This document shows, one piece after another, positions 53,367-62,879 of a stretch of DNA of 64,000 bases. Source of the stretch: Codonopsis lanceolata. Its lineage: Eukaryota; Streptophyta; Magnoliopsida; Asterales; Campanulaceae. Numbering within the stretch: position 1 is the first letter of the stretch; each line of letters starts with the position of its first letter. Location of the stretch: NCBI GenBank assembly GCA_013146195.2, contig CM028381.1, forward strand, positions 60,518,744 to 60,582,743. Reading direction: 5' to 3'. The translations under genes were made by a program, and so were the position numbers. The notes under the pieces are model-generated. The model was given only the letters and a program-made list of their open reading frames with translations, searched no databases and was not told where the DNA came from.

Positions 53367-54732
53367 TCTAGACACCCCAATTTCGTGCCCCGATACATGA
53401 CATGACAAAAATATCAAGAACTGTTAAAACATTAACAAATGTCAAGTTCTGATGTGGTCAAAATTGCAAAAGGACAAAGCAGATGCACAAAAGGACAAAT
53501 TGCGGGGCCAAAGTGTCAAAAATGAGCAATGTTTGAGGTTTGGGCACCACCTACCAAGGGTTTGGGTGTGGCGCCCAAACCCCTATAGGTGGCACCCAAA
53601 CCCCACTCTCCAAGATTCATCACTCCATTTGCCGTAAAATGCAATTCATCAAACGCGATTGTACAACTCCCTCGATGCACGGAGAGAAATCACAAAATTC
53701 CAACGATGTCCCAGCCTTCCTATAAATAGCTCCTCCTTCATTCAACAATTCATCCGTAAAATTTCTCTGCGTCTGTTGAAGAAATAAAATAGCGATAGAT
53801 CACCACAAAAGCCTCGAAACCCTGCCAAACCTCCGCCAAACACAAATCCAACCGGTAGAAGTGTACCTTAGCCCCCCAGCGAGGTATCCACCCCTTTTCC
53901 CCGGTCCAAAAATAGCCAGTAAGTCGTTACTCGCCCAAATTTAGCCTTTCGATCAAACAAACAAACCGAAATAAACAGTTACCCCGCCCGATCCCGAGGC
54001 CGAAAAGTAACTTTCGAGAGCGATTCTGTTGCCCAAATTCACACAACACACAACTTCAACGCACTGCACTGCACAAAAAAAGACTCTCTCTCCCGAGGGA
54101 CGAGCGAGCACACCCCTACGCCGCTTGTAAGCTTTTATTGTTAAAGTCTTTTATTTCTATGTAATAGTATTATTTCTAGTCCGGCCCAATGTAAATATAT
54201 AAGCAGTTGTGCTGTCCGGATTTTATTAGGAAATAGTACTAAATGTAGCCGTTATTATGGCAAAATGTTTTTAGATAAGTTTGTATTTATTTACTTTATT
54301 TATTAAATAAAGTCTTTATTTGTAAATGTATTATTTCCGGTCCGGTTCAATATCAAAATATAAGCAGTTATACTGCCCGGATTTTATTAGGAAATAATAC
54401 TAAAAAGAGCCGTTATAATGGCCAAATATTTTTAAATGTGTCTGTAATTATTGGAAAGAGACAGGCGAGTCCAGTAAATAATGTGGCCACGAATGTATCT
54501 GCTTAATTTTCCCTTGTCAAAATAAGACCTTATTTATTTGCTAAGTAAATGTGACAATAAGCATACTTCACCAAAAACGCCGAGACCGAAAGGGCGAGTT
54601 GGGTGCCTAGCACCTTCCCAACTCGTAACTTAGCCTCCGAACCCGCTTTCTAAAATCTCTGGTTTTCTTCTCTGGTTTTCCTTTATTTTTGCCTTAAAAT
54701 AAAGGTGGCGACTCTAAAACATTTTGGATCCA
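53367..54732 (+). repeat. Tat-type 3' LTR, right copy
   Basis: It starts TAGACACCCCAATTTCGTGC. A GC-rich motif GGTGTGGCGCCCAAACC lies at about 53565-53582, then a TATA box CTATAAATAG at 53720-53729. Sub-repeats with CAGTTAC/GCCCGATCCCGAGG follow, then the tail CGAAAGGGCGAGTTGGGTGC at 54588 and GGTGGCGACTCT. Homology with the 5' LTR at 30061 stops at GGATCCA (54732), so the last 100 bp may be missing. Confidence 0.78.
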
Positions 54733-55200
54733 GTGGGGCCTCGCAACATCTTTCTTTGCACTTTCACGTTCTCCCCTAAACGAAGGAGAATGGGAATGGA
54801 AAGGTGATGTATTTCTATGTCTTGGTATCCCCGAAATAATGGATAACTTGACGTAGAAAACCCAAGGCACTCATAGTGATCCAAAATAGGCCATAAGGCT
54901 ATTTTCATAAAATTCATAGTGGGGGCGTCGCAATATTCTTTCTTGCACTTCTCTATTTTCCCTGAAAGAAAAAGGGGAGAATGGGAATGGAAGAGTAATG
55001 CATTCCCATATCCTGTTATCCACGAAATAAGGGATAACTTGACATGGAAAACCATAAGTTCCCATATTGGATACAAAATTCACTCAGGGCAACCGAGGCA
55101 CATTCCAACGTGCTAATATAGACAGCACTCCTCTCGCACTTTGGATTTCGTCTTCCCCTAAACAAGGGAGGGTGGAACGAGAGCAGTGGTGTCCCGCATC
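54733..55200 (+). repeat. 186-bp diverged tandem repeat
   Basis: GTGGGGCCTCGCAAC at 54733 and GTGGGGGCGTCGCAA at 54919 start two alike units (TGCACTT...GAATGGGAATGG...GGATAACTTGAC...ATCCAAAAT/ATACAAAAT). A third partial unit starts near 55125 (CGCACTTTGGATTTC). No protein is recognised. Confidence 0.75.
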
Positions 55201-55285
55201 CACACGTACGCGCACCCCTATCCAAGGGCGCGGGGGCACATTTCCCGGGAACCTCACAAGAGCCTTAAAAGAAAATTACATATTT

Positions 55286-56423
55286 TTTATCCTCTTACTT
55301 CTATTCACTTATCTTCAGCTGAACTTGTCGTCACTTATGGAAAGTACTTTGACCTTCTACCTCATCACTGGAATGCCTTCTACCTTTCCAATGACAGATT
55401 CATTCAAGATAAACTTACCCTATTTGTCTGGAATATCTATAGAGTCGTCCAAATCATTGATCCATTTTCTCCAAATGATCTTCAAGAACCTGAAGAACCA
55501 GTTGTTCCTTTCTCTTCTATTAATGATAAAATTCCAGAAACTCCTTCTTCTCAAGACTAGTCTTCTGAAGAAACTGTTAAGGATGTAGATGATCCAGAAG
55601 AAGAAGAAGAAGAAAATGATGCAGCTGATATAGAAGTAGAAGACAATGATGTTGTTGCTGAACAAAATGAAAAGATGGACACGGGCACTAAAGCTGCTAT
55701 TGGTGATGAGACTATGTTATCTGATTCTCAATTAGCCTTCCAAATTCACCAAAGACAATAGGCTATCATCAAACAAGCACTTCAACAGCCAACAGGAAAG
55801 AAGATCATCTTTTAGACTCTTCTGAAGCAGAAATAGAAGTAGAAGTGACACATGAACCTGGAACTCCAACTGTTGAGCCATCTGCTGCACCATATGTACC
55901 TGCTCAACCTTCTACATCTCAAGCTCTAGCCTCTGAATTCCTAGAATTTCCAAATGGAACAAATGTGAATGAGAAGATGGATATCCTTCATATCCATCAC
56001 CTTCACATGTTTACCATAGTCAAAGGTCTCTCTCATCTAGTTGAAGTCATACAAACTAAAATAGAATCAATACTTCCCAATCTTCGTAGCACTATAGCCA
56101 CTGAAGTACATGTTGAAATAACTGTTGGTGCTCCAAGGGAAACCAATATTCATGACTGGGATGCCATCCTTGACTTTCAAAATGAGCATATAGAGAAGGT
56201 TGAGCGGGTTGAAACAGATAGACTTAAGGCCATTAAGGAGAAGAAGAAGCACATAGCAAGAGCAGAAGCATACAAGAAGGAGTGTCAGATATTGAGGAAG
56301 AGACTTGGTCTCAAAGGATTTTCTGAAGCTACATCTTCTGCTATCGCTACCAACAAAGAAGGAGCTCCTGTTAATGATATAGTCCAAAAAGACAGCACCA
56401 CTTCTGGATCCTCAAGTCTTTAA
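55286..56423 (+). pseudogene. extra ORF before a Sirevirus-like 3' LTR
   Basis: One reading frame from 55286 (LSSAELVVTYGKYFDLLPHH, DKLTLFVWNIYRVVQIIDPF) runs through in-frame stops at 55558 and 55759. It passes an acidic stretch EEEEEENDAADIEVE, and a second frame 55845-56423 has Pro/Ser-rich PTVEPSAAPYVPAQPSTSQA and then a coiled-coil-like KVERVETDRLKAIKEKKKHI. Two of the stops are TAG where CAG is expected. The position between a missing pol and a 3' LTR, the acidic part and the coiled-coil tail resemble the envelope-like extra ORF of Sireviruses. I do not recognise the N-terminal part, so this is an inference from layout. Confidence 0.45.
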
Positions 56424-56611
56424 GAAACATCTATAACTAAATAGTTTTTAATCTATATATGGTTTGTTTTCAACTATGAAACTGCTTCATAATAACATTT
56501 CTTGCAGGGACCAATCTCTAAAGTTCATAATTGAACTTAAACAGTTACTTACTTATTTTCTTGGTTGCTCTCTACTTAGTAATTAATGACTTTAAGTAAA
56601 TATGAGGAGAT

Positions 56612-57564
56612 TGTAGACACTTGCATGTTTAAAAAGATTTACTTAAAACCATTAAGTTAAAACAACTTGTTAATATTTGATTAAATCTTTAAGTTGTTTT
56701 ACTTAGACTTTGTAGCAAGTCTAAATCTATTCGATGAACCTTCAGCAGATAGATAACCACTATTGTGTATACATCAGTTTCCTCCCAGACTTAGTTAAGT
56801 AGTTTTACTTAATTGAAATACCTTATTTGCTTAACCTTAGTCATCAGCAGCTATCAGTTGTTGCTGATACCACAGTGCCAACTATTAGCCGCTATGCCAT
56901 CTTAACGTTTAAATCTCTATCTGCTGAAACACTATACACTGTTGGAATATTGCGTTAAGATATCTAGACTTTAAGTCTTAAGCTTTTGTTAAGAAAGATT
57001 ACAAGCAATGTCTATGAAAAACTTGTGCCCTTTACTCTCAGTATATTTAATCATTATTGGCCAGCGCATTTCAAATATAGAACTATTCATATAAGACTTT
57101 TATGTCCATATTAAATTCTCTACAATATATCATATCTTCTAAAGCTAACCACTCTATTTATTATCTTATGCTAGGAGATATCATCTAATCATCTTGAAGA
57201 TTTCTGAGCATTCAATGAAAGATCTTCATCATCATTTCGTCAAGAAATTCAAGATTTAACCTTACTCTCTCAAACGACTCCAAATTTCAAAGATCTCTAT
57301 AAATAAGTTTTGAAGCAAGGTTTGAAGATATTATTGGTGGAAGACATATATAAATAAAGGATAGAGTAGTTGAAGCTATCATTCTTCGCTTACATGATAT
57401 TCTTTCTTTGATTTGCTTCAACCCAGGACTGGACACTCAACATATTCCTTCCTGCAATTCTTTCCTTGATGTGTTCCAGTCCTTAAATACTTACTAGATA
57501 TTCTTTCACTTCTTATATTAAGTGATCTTCTTTAAAACATTTTCTACTTAAACCTGTGTCAACA
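56612..57564 (+). repeat. 3' LTR, Sirevirus-like
   Basis: It starts TGTAGACAC and ends GTGTCAACA, near-perfect inverted ends, after the purine stretch ATGAGGAGAT. It contains CTCTATAAATAAG at about 57296-57308 as a TATA box. The length is 953 bp. No 5' partner is in the window. Confidence 0.65.
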
Positions 57565-57769
57565 GCTGACACAAATTATTATTTTTATCAGCTGATAACT
57601 TATTCTTTCCGCTGCCAGTCTTGAAGGTTTTTAAAATAACCCTTAAAGTTTTTTTTAAAAGGCTATTCACCAAATCTAACCTTATTTTGTTGCAAACTGG
57701 ATTTACAGTAATGCCTAGTATTTTTTTTTTGTATTGTTTGCTATTTTTTACTCTAATGTAATGATGTCC

Positions 57770-57940
57770 CACAACATTGGGGGGGGGGGGTTGCTGCGGA
57801 GAAGGGGTTGTAGATATTTTAGGTGGCTTGACACACCTATGTGTGAAAGAGGAAATCTAATTATCCGAGGTCTCCATAAAAGAGTGAAAAACAATGAAGC
57901 TAATATTGCAAGACAAAATTCAAAACAGAGGTGGATGTAG
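57770..57940 (+). pseudogene. GRF-type zinc finger fragment
   Basis: The frame reads LRRRGCRYFRWLDTPMCERG then NLIIRGLHKRV. It matches the second half of the plant GRF zinc finger (C-x-F/Y-F-x-W-x-D-x-P-M-C). The first Cys-containing half is missing and replaced by a G-run (57780-57790). In plants such fingers often occur in short, transposon-derived proteins. No start or stop context supports a working gene. Confidence 0.6.
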
Positions 57941-58362
57941 GGGTGTTGATTGTGTCTTGGTTCATCATTGCAATCTTGATGACTAGTAGTTAGGAAGTGG
58001 GATGTTTTGTCTGTATTTTTGTTGCATCAGTAAGTGGGGTGTTTTTTTTTTTTTTGGTGATGTTGTTATATCAGTAGAACATGGGTTATGTTGTATTATT
58101 TACCATTGTGGTTTGTTTGCCAATGCTAATAAATAATAATGGTATGCTTGTAAATTGTGTTATGTGTCTTGGTTTATCAATGTAATGTTGTTTTCTACTT
58201 TCGGTTAGGTTGCCAATAATGGTGTTTAAGCATCATCCTTTACCTAATATGTATAATAGTATTCTCTGTTCAAAGCAACAAAACCAAACATGGAGTTGAA
58301 ATTACAAAGGCAATAAATAACATCTACATCCAAGTTGAACTGAAAACCAATAACCAAATCTG

Positions 58363-58820
58363 TTTTCTAGGCTTAAAAGCCACAAAAATATATAAGTACC
58401 TATTCTGTTTTCTAGGCTTAAAAGCCTAAAAAATATACAAGTACTAATACCAGTGTTTTCTAGGCTTTAAAGCCACAAAAATATATAAGTACCTATTTTG
58501 TTTTCTAGGCTTAAAAACCTAAAAAATATACAAGTATTAACCCCAGTGTTTTCTAGGCTTAAAAGCCACAAAAATATATAAGTACCTATTCTGTTTTCTA
58601 GGCTTAAAAGCCTGAAAAATATACAAGTACTAAACCAGTGTTTTCTAGGCTTTAAAGCCATAAAAATATATAAGTACCTATTTTGTTTTCTAGGCTTAAA
58701 AGCCTAAAAAATATACAAGTACTAACACCAGTGTTTTCTAGGCTTAAAAGCCACAAAAATATATAAGTACCTATTCTGTTTTCTAGGTTTAAAAGCCTAA
58801 AAAATATACAAGACTCTGTA
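58363..58820. repeat. 95-bp minisatellite with palindromes
   Basis: Two half-units alternate: one with GGCTTAAAAGCCACAAAAAT and AAGTACCTATT, the other with GGCTTAAAAGCCTAAAAAAT and CAAGTACTAA. There are nearly five composite copies. Each half-unit is centred on the palindrome GGCTTAAAAGCC or a close variant. Confidence 0.93.
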
Positions 58821-58854
58821 ACACCATAGTTAATCAAACATTACAACGAAAATG

Positions 58855-59300
58855 TCCAAATATATTGATGTTCCAACAACATTGCCTTTCTTATTCTTTC
58901 TTGCTTCCCTTTCCTTGGCAGCTCATTCCAACAAACCTTCGGTTGTTAAAATAGTTGATTCATTTAACATGAAGCTTGGAGTTTGGGATTGTGATCCACT
59001 AGATGGTTGTACTTGTGCTTGCGGACTTGTAATCTCAACATTTGAGCTTGGTTGAGAATTGCTTCCTTTGCCCATACCCCTGCCCCTTGCCTTGGCTTGA
59101 GTTGGAAGTTCCTAAAATTCCATATATCAAAACATGTCAACTCTATTCCCTAGGTTGAGAATGCTTTAAAAATACGAAAGTATAACAAAATTTACTTCAG
59201 TTGTAGGGTTAGAACTATTCCTGCCAGTGTGCTTCACAGCCACTTGCTCTGCCACTTCATAGTAAACATTGTTTGTCAATCATGAAAATGTAACCTGAAA
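58855..59300 (-). pseudogene. spliced coding remnant, possibly MULE transposase C-terminus
   Basis: The minus strand reads NNVYYEVAEQVAVKHTGRNS (about 59265-59206). A GT donor follows near 59195, and an AG acceptor GGAATTTTAG precedes ELPTQAKARGRGMGKGSNSQ at about 59113. It continues with Ser/Gln-rich EITSPQAQVQPSSGSQSQTP and ILTTEGLLE-stop near 58918. Arg-Gly-rich, Ser/Gln-rich tails of this kind occur at the C-terminus of Mutator-like transposases after the zinc knuckle, but no catalytic domain is present. The assignment is tentative. Confidence 0.4.
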
Positions 59301-59661
59301 ATAAAAAAAAACTGATCAAAACTACTTTGAACTGGATTTCCAATTTCATTTACTACTTGAGCATTAATTTCCACCCGAAAAAAAAGTATCAATGTTAATT
59401 AAACACAAACTGTACAAATTAAATGAAGTTGTTAAAATAATACCAATTACTTATTTAATTGATGCCTAACGTGAGGGGTTAAACGATGCTTTATCAATGA
59501 TGATCACTTTTGAAGTTGGGGGTTCAATGATGGGCTCGACCAAAGTTCAGATACTAATGACGCATTTACCTGTTTTTTTTTTTACTATTTTTGTGCCTCC
59601 CCCGTGGTAAAAGGATTCAGTCTACTTTTAAAAGAAGGTCGGACTGTACCCTCAAACTGTT
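59301..59661 (+). promoter_or_regulatory. upstream region of the glucosidase II beta gene
   Basis: AT-rich upstream DNA with a T-run at 59573-59583 and no unmistakable TATA box. It ends at the ATG at 59662. The nearest upstream gene-like feature is on the other strand. Confidence 0.35.
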
Positions 59662-59982
59662 ATGGAGAAGAGTCTTCTTTGTCCTCGCAAACTTCTCAAT
59701 AGCTACATTTCTCTTTTCTTCTCCGTCAACTTCCTTGTGACTTCTTCCTCTCCTTCTCCTAAACTCTTCGGAGTCCACCCGCTAGGTACTCTCTCTCTCT
59801 CAATTTCACACACACACACGCACTATTTGAGACAGTAATTTGGAGAAAAAATCTGTGGGTTTTGACAGATGAGAAGTACTTTGAATCGGAGGTAATCAAA
59901 TGCAAGGACGGATCAAGTTCTTTCACCAGAGATCGTATCAACGACGAATTTTGCGATTGTGTTGATGGCACTGATGAACCTG
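59662..59982 (+). CDS. PSL4: glucosidase II beta subunit, exons 1 and 2
   Basis: Exon 1 (59662-59785) starts MEKSLLCPRKLLNSYISLFF, a signal peptide with a hydrophobic core, then VTSSSPSPKLFGVHPL. Intron 1 is 59786-59868 (GTACTC...TTGACAG). Exon 2 (59869-59982) gives DEKYFESEVIKCKDGSSSFT, RDRINDEFC and DCVDGTDEPG before a GTGAGC donor. This is the N-terminal G2-beta domain with its LDL-receptor-class-A-like D-C-x-D-G-x-D-E motif. The protein is the non-catalytic, ER-lumenal partner of glucosidase II, which trims glucose from N-glycans in the calnexin cycle; Arabidopsis PSL4 is the homologue. The frame is intact and both splice donors are good. The next exon (S-A-C-x-N-G-x-F-Y-C) is not found before 64000, so intron 2 exceeds 4 kb or the gene is cut. 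Confidence 0.88.
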
Positions 59983-60391
59983 GTGAGCACTCACTACTAT
60001 TTCACTCTACTCTACAAATTGATCTATTATTGACTTTCCTAATTGAACTTTTCAATCAGTTTTTCGGAAATATGTTTATGAACGAATGCCTCTTTGATTT
60101 GGTCTATTTATTGCAGTTTCTCTTTAGTCTGGAGGTGAATTTTGTTTCATTCATAGTTATCAGTATCCTAGTTGATATGTATCTTACAATAAGTATAAAA
60201 ACTTGGGTCATCGATACTTATCTTATGTGCAAATCCCATATGACGATCGTATCCTGACGATATTGTGTATATGTTAGGATACAATTACATTGTTGTTTTA
60301 TAATTAGACTTGTACAAATAAAACAATATTATACATCTTAAAAATTCATTTTTTTTTTTTGACAAATTCATGATATAAAAAGTATCATTTT

Positions 60392-60485
60392 GTCCCCAAA
60401 GGATACGAGAGATGGCAAGGGCATTTGGGCAAAGACGTCAAGGTTTTTGGTTCTAATTCTCATTCGGTCCACACTTACCTATAAA
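60392..60485 (+). mobile_element. tRNA-derived SINE with 15-bp TSD
   Basis: The TSD AAAAGTATCATTTTG (60377-60391) and AAAAGTATCATATTG (60486-60500) has one mismatch. The element has GAGAGATGGCAAGGGCATTT (box A-like), GGTTCTAATTC (box B) and the tail CACTTACCTATAAAA. It lies in the presumed intron 2 of the glucosidase II beta gene. Confidence 0.85.
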
Positions 60486-61248
60486 AAAAGTATCATATTG
60501 AGCAATACTTCAGTGTAAATCAGTGAAAGCACATGGTTTGAGTCATAATTTACAAATATAATGGTTCTGATCATTATAATTTTGTGAAATGTTTACTGAA
60601 TATAATTCCATCTACCTATAGTTCCTTGTCCTAAGTATACATTTCAAAATATCATATGGACTACGATACACATAACGTATCCCGATACGTATCATAAAAA
60701 TAAAATTCCGATACACATAATGTATCCCGATATGTAATTACAGTTTCTCTTTCATTCAGTCTGGAATTGAATTTTGTTCATTCATATTATAAATTGTGGT
60801 GCTTGATTCTTAGTTGTTCTGTACTTGTGAATTGCGATGTTCGGAGTATTATATAATTGATCGCAAAATATATTAGCTTTCAATAGCAGTCATTGAGCAC
60901 TGAGCAAATTTAAGATCTATAAACACTTCGGATTTTTGCTTTAGATTCGAAATATAGGACTTTTCGTTTTGGTACATTATTCCTAGTGAAATGATTTCGT
61001 GCATTCCCTTTCAATTATCAGTTTCTTGACTTTCTTCTTGTTCATGGTTGAGCCTATATGATCTTATTTTGCCAAATTTCGAATTTTTGTTGTTGTTTGT
61101 TCATTTTGGACGGTTTCCCCCTTTTCCATTTAGATAATCTTTATCCTTATTTGATGCCCTATGTAGAGAGGTTGTTTCTAAAAGTAAGTTTAGAATTTCC
61201 ATTTCCTTGTTATTTGCCAAAAGACAAATTATGATATTAATTTTGTTA

Positions 61249-61490
61249 TGATAAGTAAATATGTTATATACCAAAAGCGTCAAAGCAACATCCTTTCTAC
61301 ACTAGACATATACTCACTAATCAAGTGAAAAACTGTTGACAAATTCTACAAAAGAATATGTAGTAAATAGAGTCTTCAGCAACTTGGAACACCAAAAAAA
61401 CAGAGTGCAAAGGAGGGTGCCTTTTAGCTGAAGCATGGATCCTTCCTCATTCTCAAACGCCCTTCTATTTCTCTCTCCCCCCCCCCAGTG
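61249..61490 (-). mobile_element. L1 LINE 3' fragment
   Basis: The minus-strand 3' end of the same L1 family: GATAAGTAAATATGTTATAT, CCAAAAGCGTC, then TCCTCATTCTCAAACGCCCT, which matches the LINE at 20378-20400. It runs into a C-run at 61480-61488. Confidence 0.7.
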
Positions 61491-61555
61491 TCCACATAAC
61501 TGCTAAAGGATTAGGATATTAAATAAGTGATTGTGTAATAAAAGTAACTCTCAAA

Positions 61556-62879
61556 GGCAATTACCGGCTTCAAATGTGAGGAGGAGGATGTAAATCATTT
61601 GCTGCCACATTGCTTTATAGCTAGGGAGTTATGGAATTCCCTTTTCCTCTCTGCTCATGTTCCGTGGGCTATGCCTATTGATACGCTTCGGGGATAGCCT
61701 TCTTTTACCCGGAATATAAGGAGTGTTTTCTGGAAGTACGCCCATAGTTGTCAAAGGCGAGCGCCTTTGGTGCCTTAGGTGAGAGGCGAGGCGAGGCATT
61801 AGCGCCTCAAAGGGTCTTGGCGAGGCGATGAGCGACCGAAGACACAGGCGTACGCCTTTGGCGACTTTTCTTAAGGCGAGAGGCGCCAAAAAGTCGACGA
61901 AGGTACTCGTTGGGTTTTTTCTTGTACTTTTTTAGGTTCAGACAAGCGAAATCAGGTCAAATGTGGCCCAATTAAAACAGACACTTGATTAAAAAAATAA
62001 ACAAAAGTTGGACTTGTCAAGGTAGCACAATTTGGTTTGACATGTACGGGCACACGAGTAAGCCGGCCCAAGGCAAATTGGATCTTGATTCGCACCCCCC
62101 CTGTGGGCGCGGGAGGGATAGTTCTTTCTATACAAGCTATCCAACACAAGGGAGCCTTTGTATATAAACCATTCAAACCTTTCATATTTTTCCAATGTGG
62201 GATAACTCACTTCCAACACTTCCAATGTCATACTTTAAGCCTCTATAACTTATTCATCCGAAATCCAAATTGGACAAATAAATATAGTTTTCTTATGTAT
62301 TCATGCAGAAGAACATAGTTCCACAATTACCCTAGTCATTACATAAATGACTCAAATAAATTAGTGTCTCAAAGCCCTAATTTACTTCACTTAAAAACAC
62401 TAGTTTTCCAACACTTAGTTTCATGTATTATGTTCACTTATAACATGTTTTGTTGATATTTGTTAAGTTATATACTTAAATGTATTTTTCCTTACTATTT
62501 TTTCCGTGAGCGCCTTTTTGGCGCCTTTTTAGCACCTCGCCTCTTGCCTCAAATTTGGACCTATTACCTTTTTGGCGCCTCTCGACTTTGACAACTATGA
62601 GTGCGCCCCTTCAGCTATTTGGTGGACCATCTGGAAAGAGAGGAACAAAAGGGCATTCGAGAATATTGAATCTGATATTGAAGGAATTAAAAAGGCTTTC
62701 TTTATGTATTTGAGATTCTGGTGCTTAACTGCTGATCCAACTTTAGAGGATCCTTTTTGTAACTAGGTTTGGGTCTTTTGGTTTGTAGTTTTGTTCATGT
62801 ATACTCCCAGTGTACAAGGTCGCGTCTCTTTTTTTGACGTCATTTAATATTACTTATACCTTACTTATCAAAAAAAAAA
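61556..62879 (+). mobile_element. L1 LINE 3' fragment split by hAT E
   Basis: The left part 61556-61742 encodes CEEEDVNHLLPHCFIARELW and SVFWKYA. The right part from 62600 continues PSAIWWTIWKERNKRAFENI to PTLEDPFCN-stop. The tail has GTATACTCCCAGTGTACAAG and ends ACTTATCAAAAAAAAA. Reading resumes cleanly after the hAT element is removed. Confidence 0.88.
61743..62599 (+). mobile_element. non-autonomous hAT element E
   Basis: TIRs CATAGTTGTCAAAG / CTTTGACAACTATG are perfect over 14 bp. The 8-bp TSD AGTACGCC / AGTGCGCC (61735-61742, 62600-62607) has one mismatch. The right half (CACTTATAACATGTTTTGTT, CCGTGAGCGCC, GGCGCC) matches elements A, B and the hAT relic, in the same orientation as the relic. 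Confidence 0.92.

Noticed and set aside
58852..59055. Plus-strand frame with a hydrophobic N-terminus (MSKYIDVPTTLPFLFFLASL)
   Set aside because: The minus strand gives a better spliced reading with an R-G-rich tail. The plus frame looks like its shadow, although a small secreted protein cannot be fully excluded.
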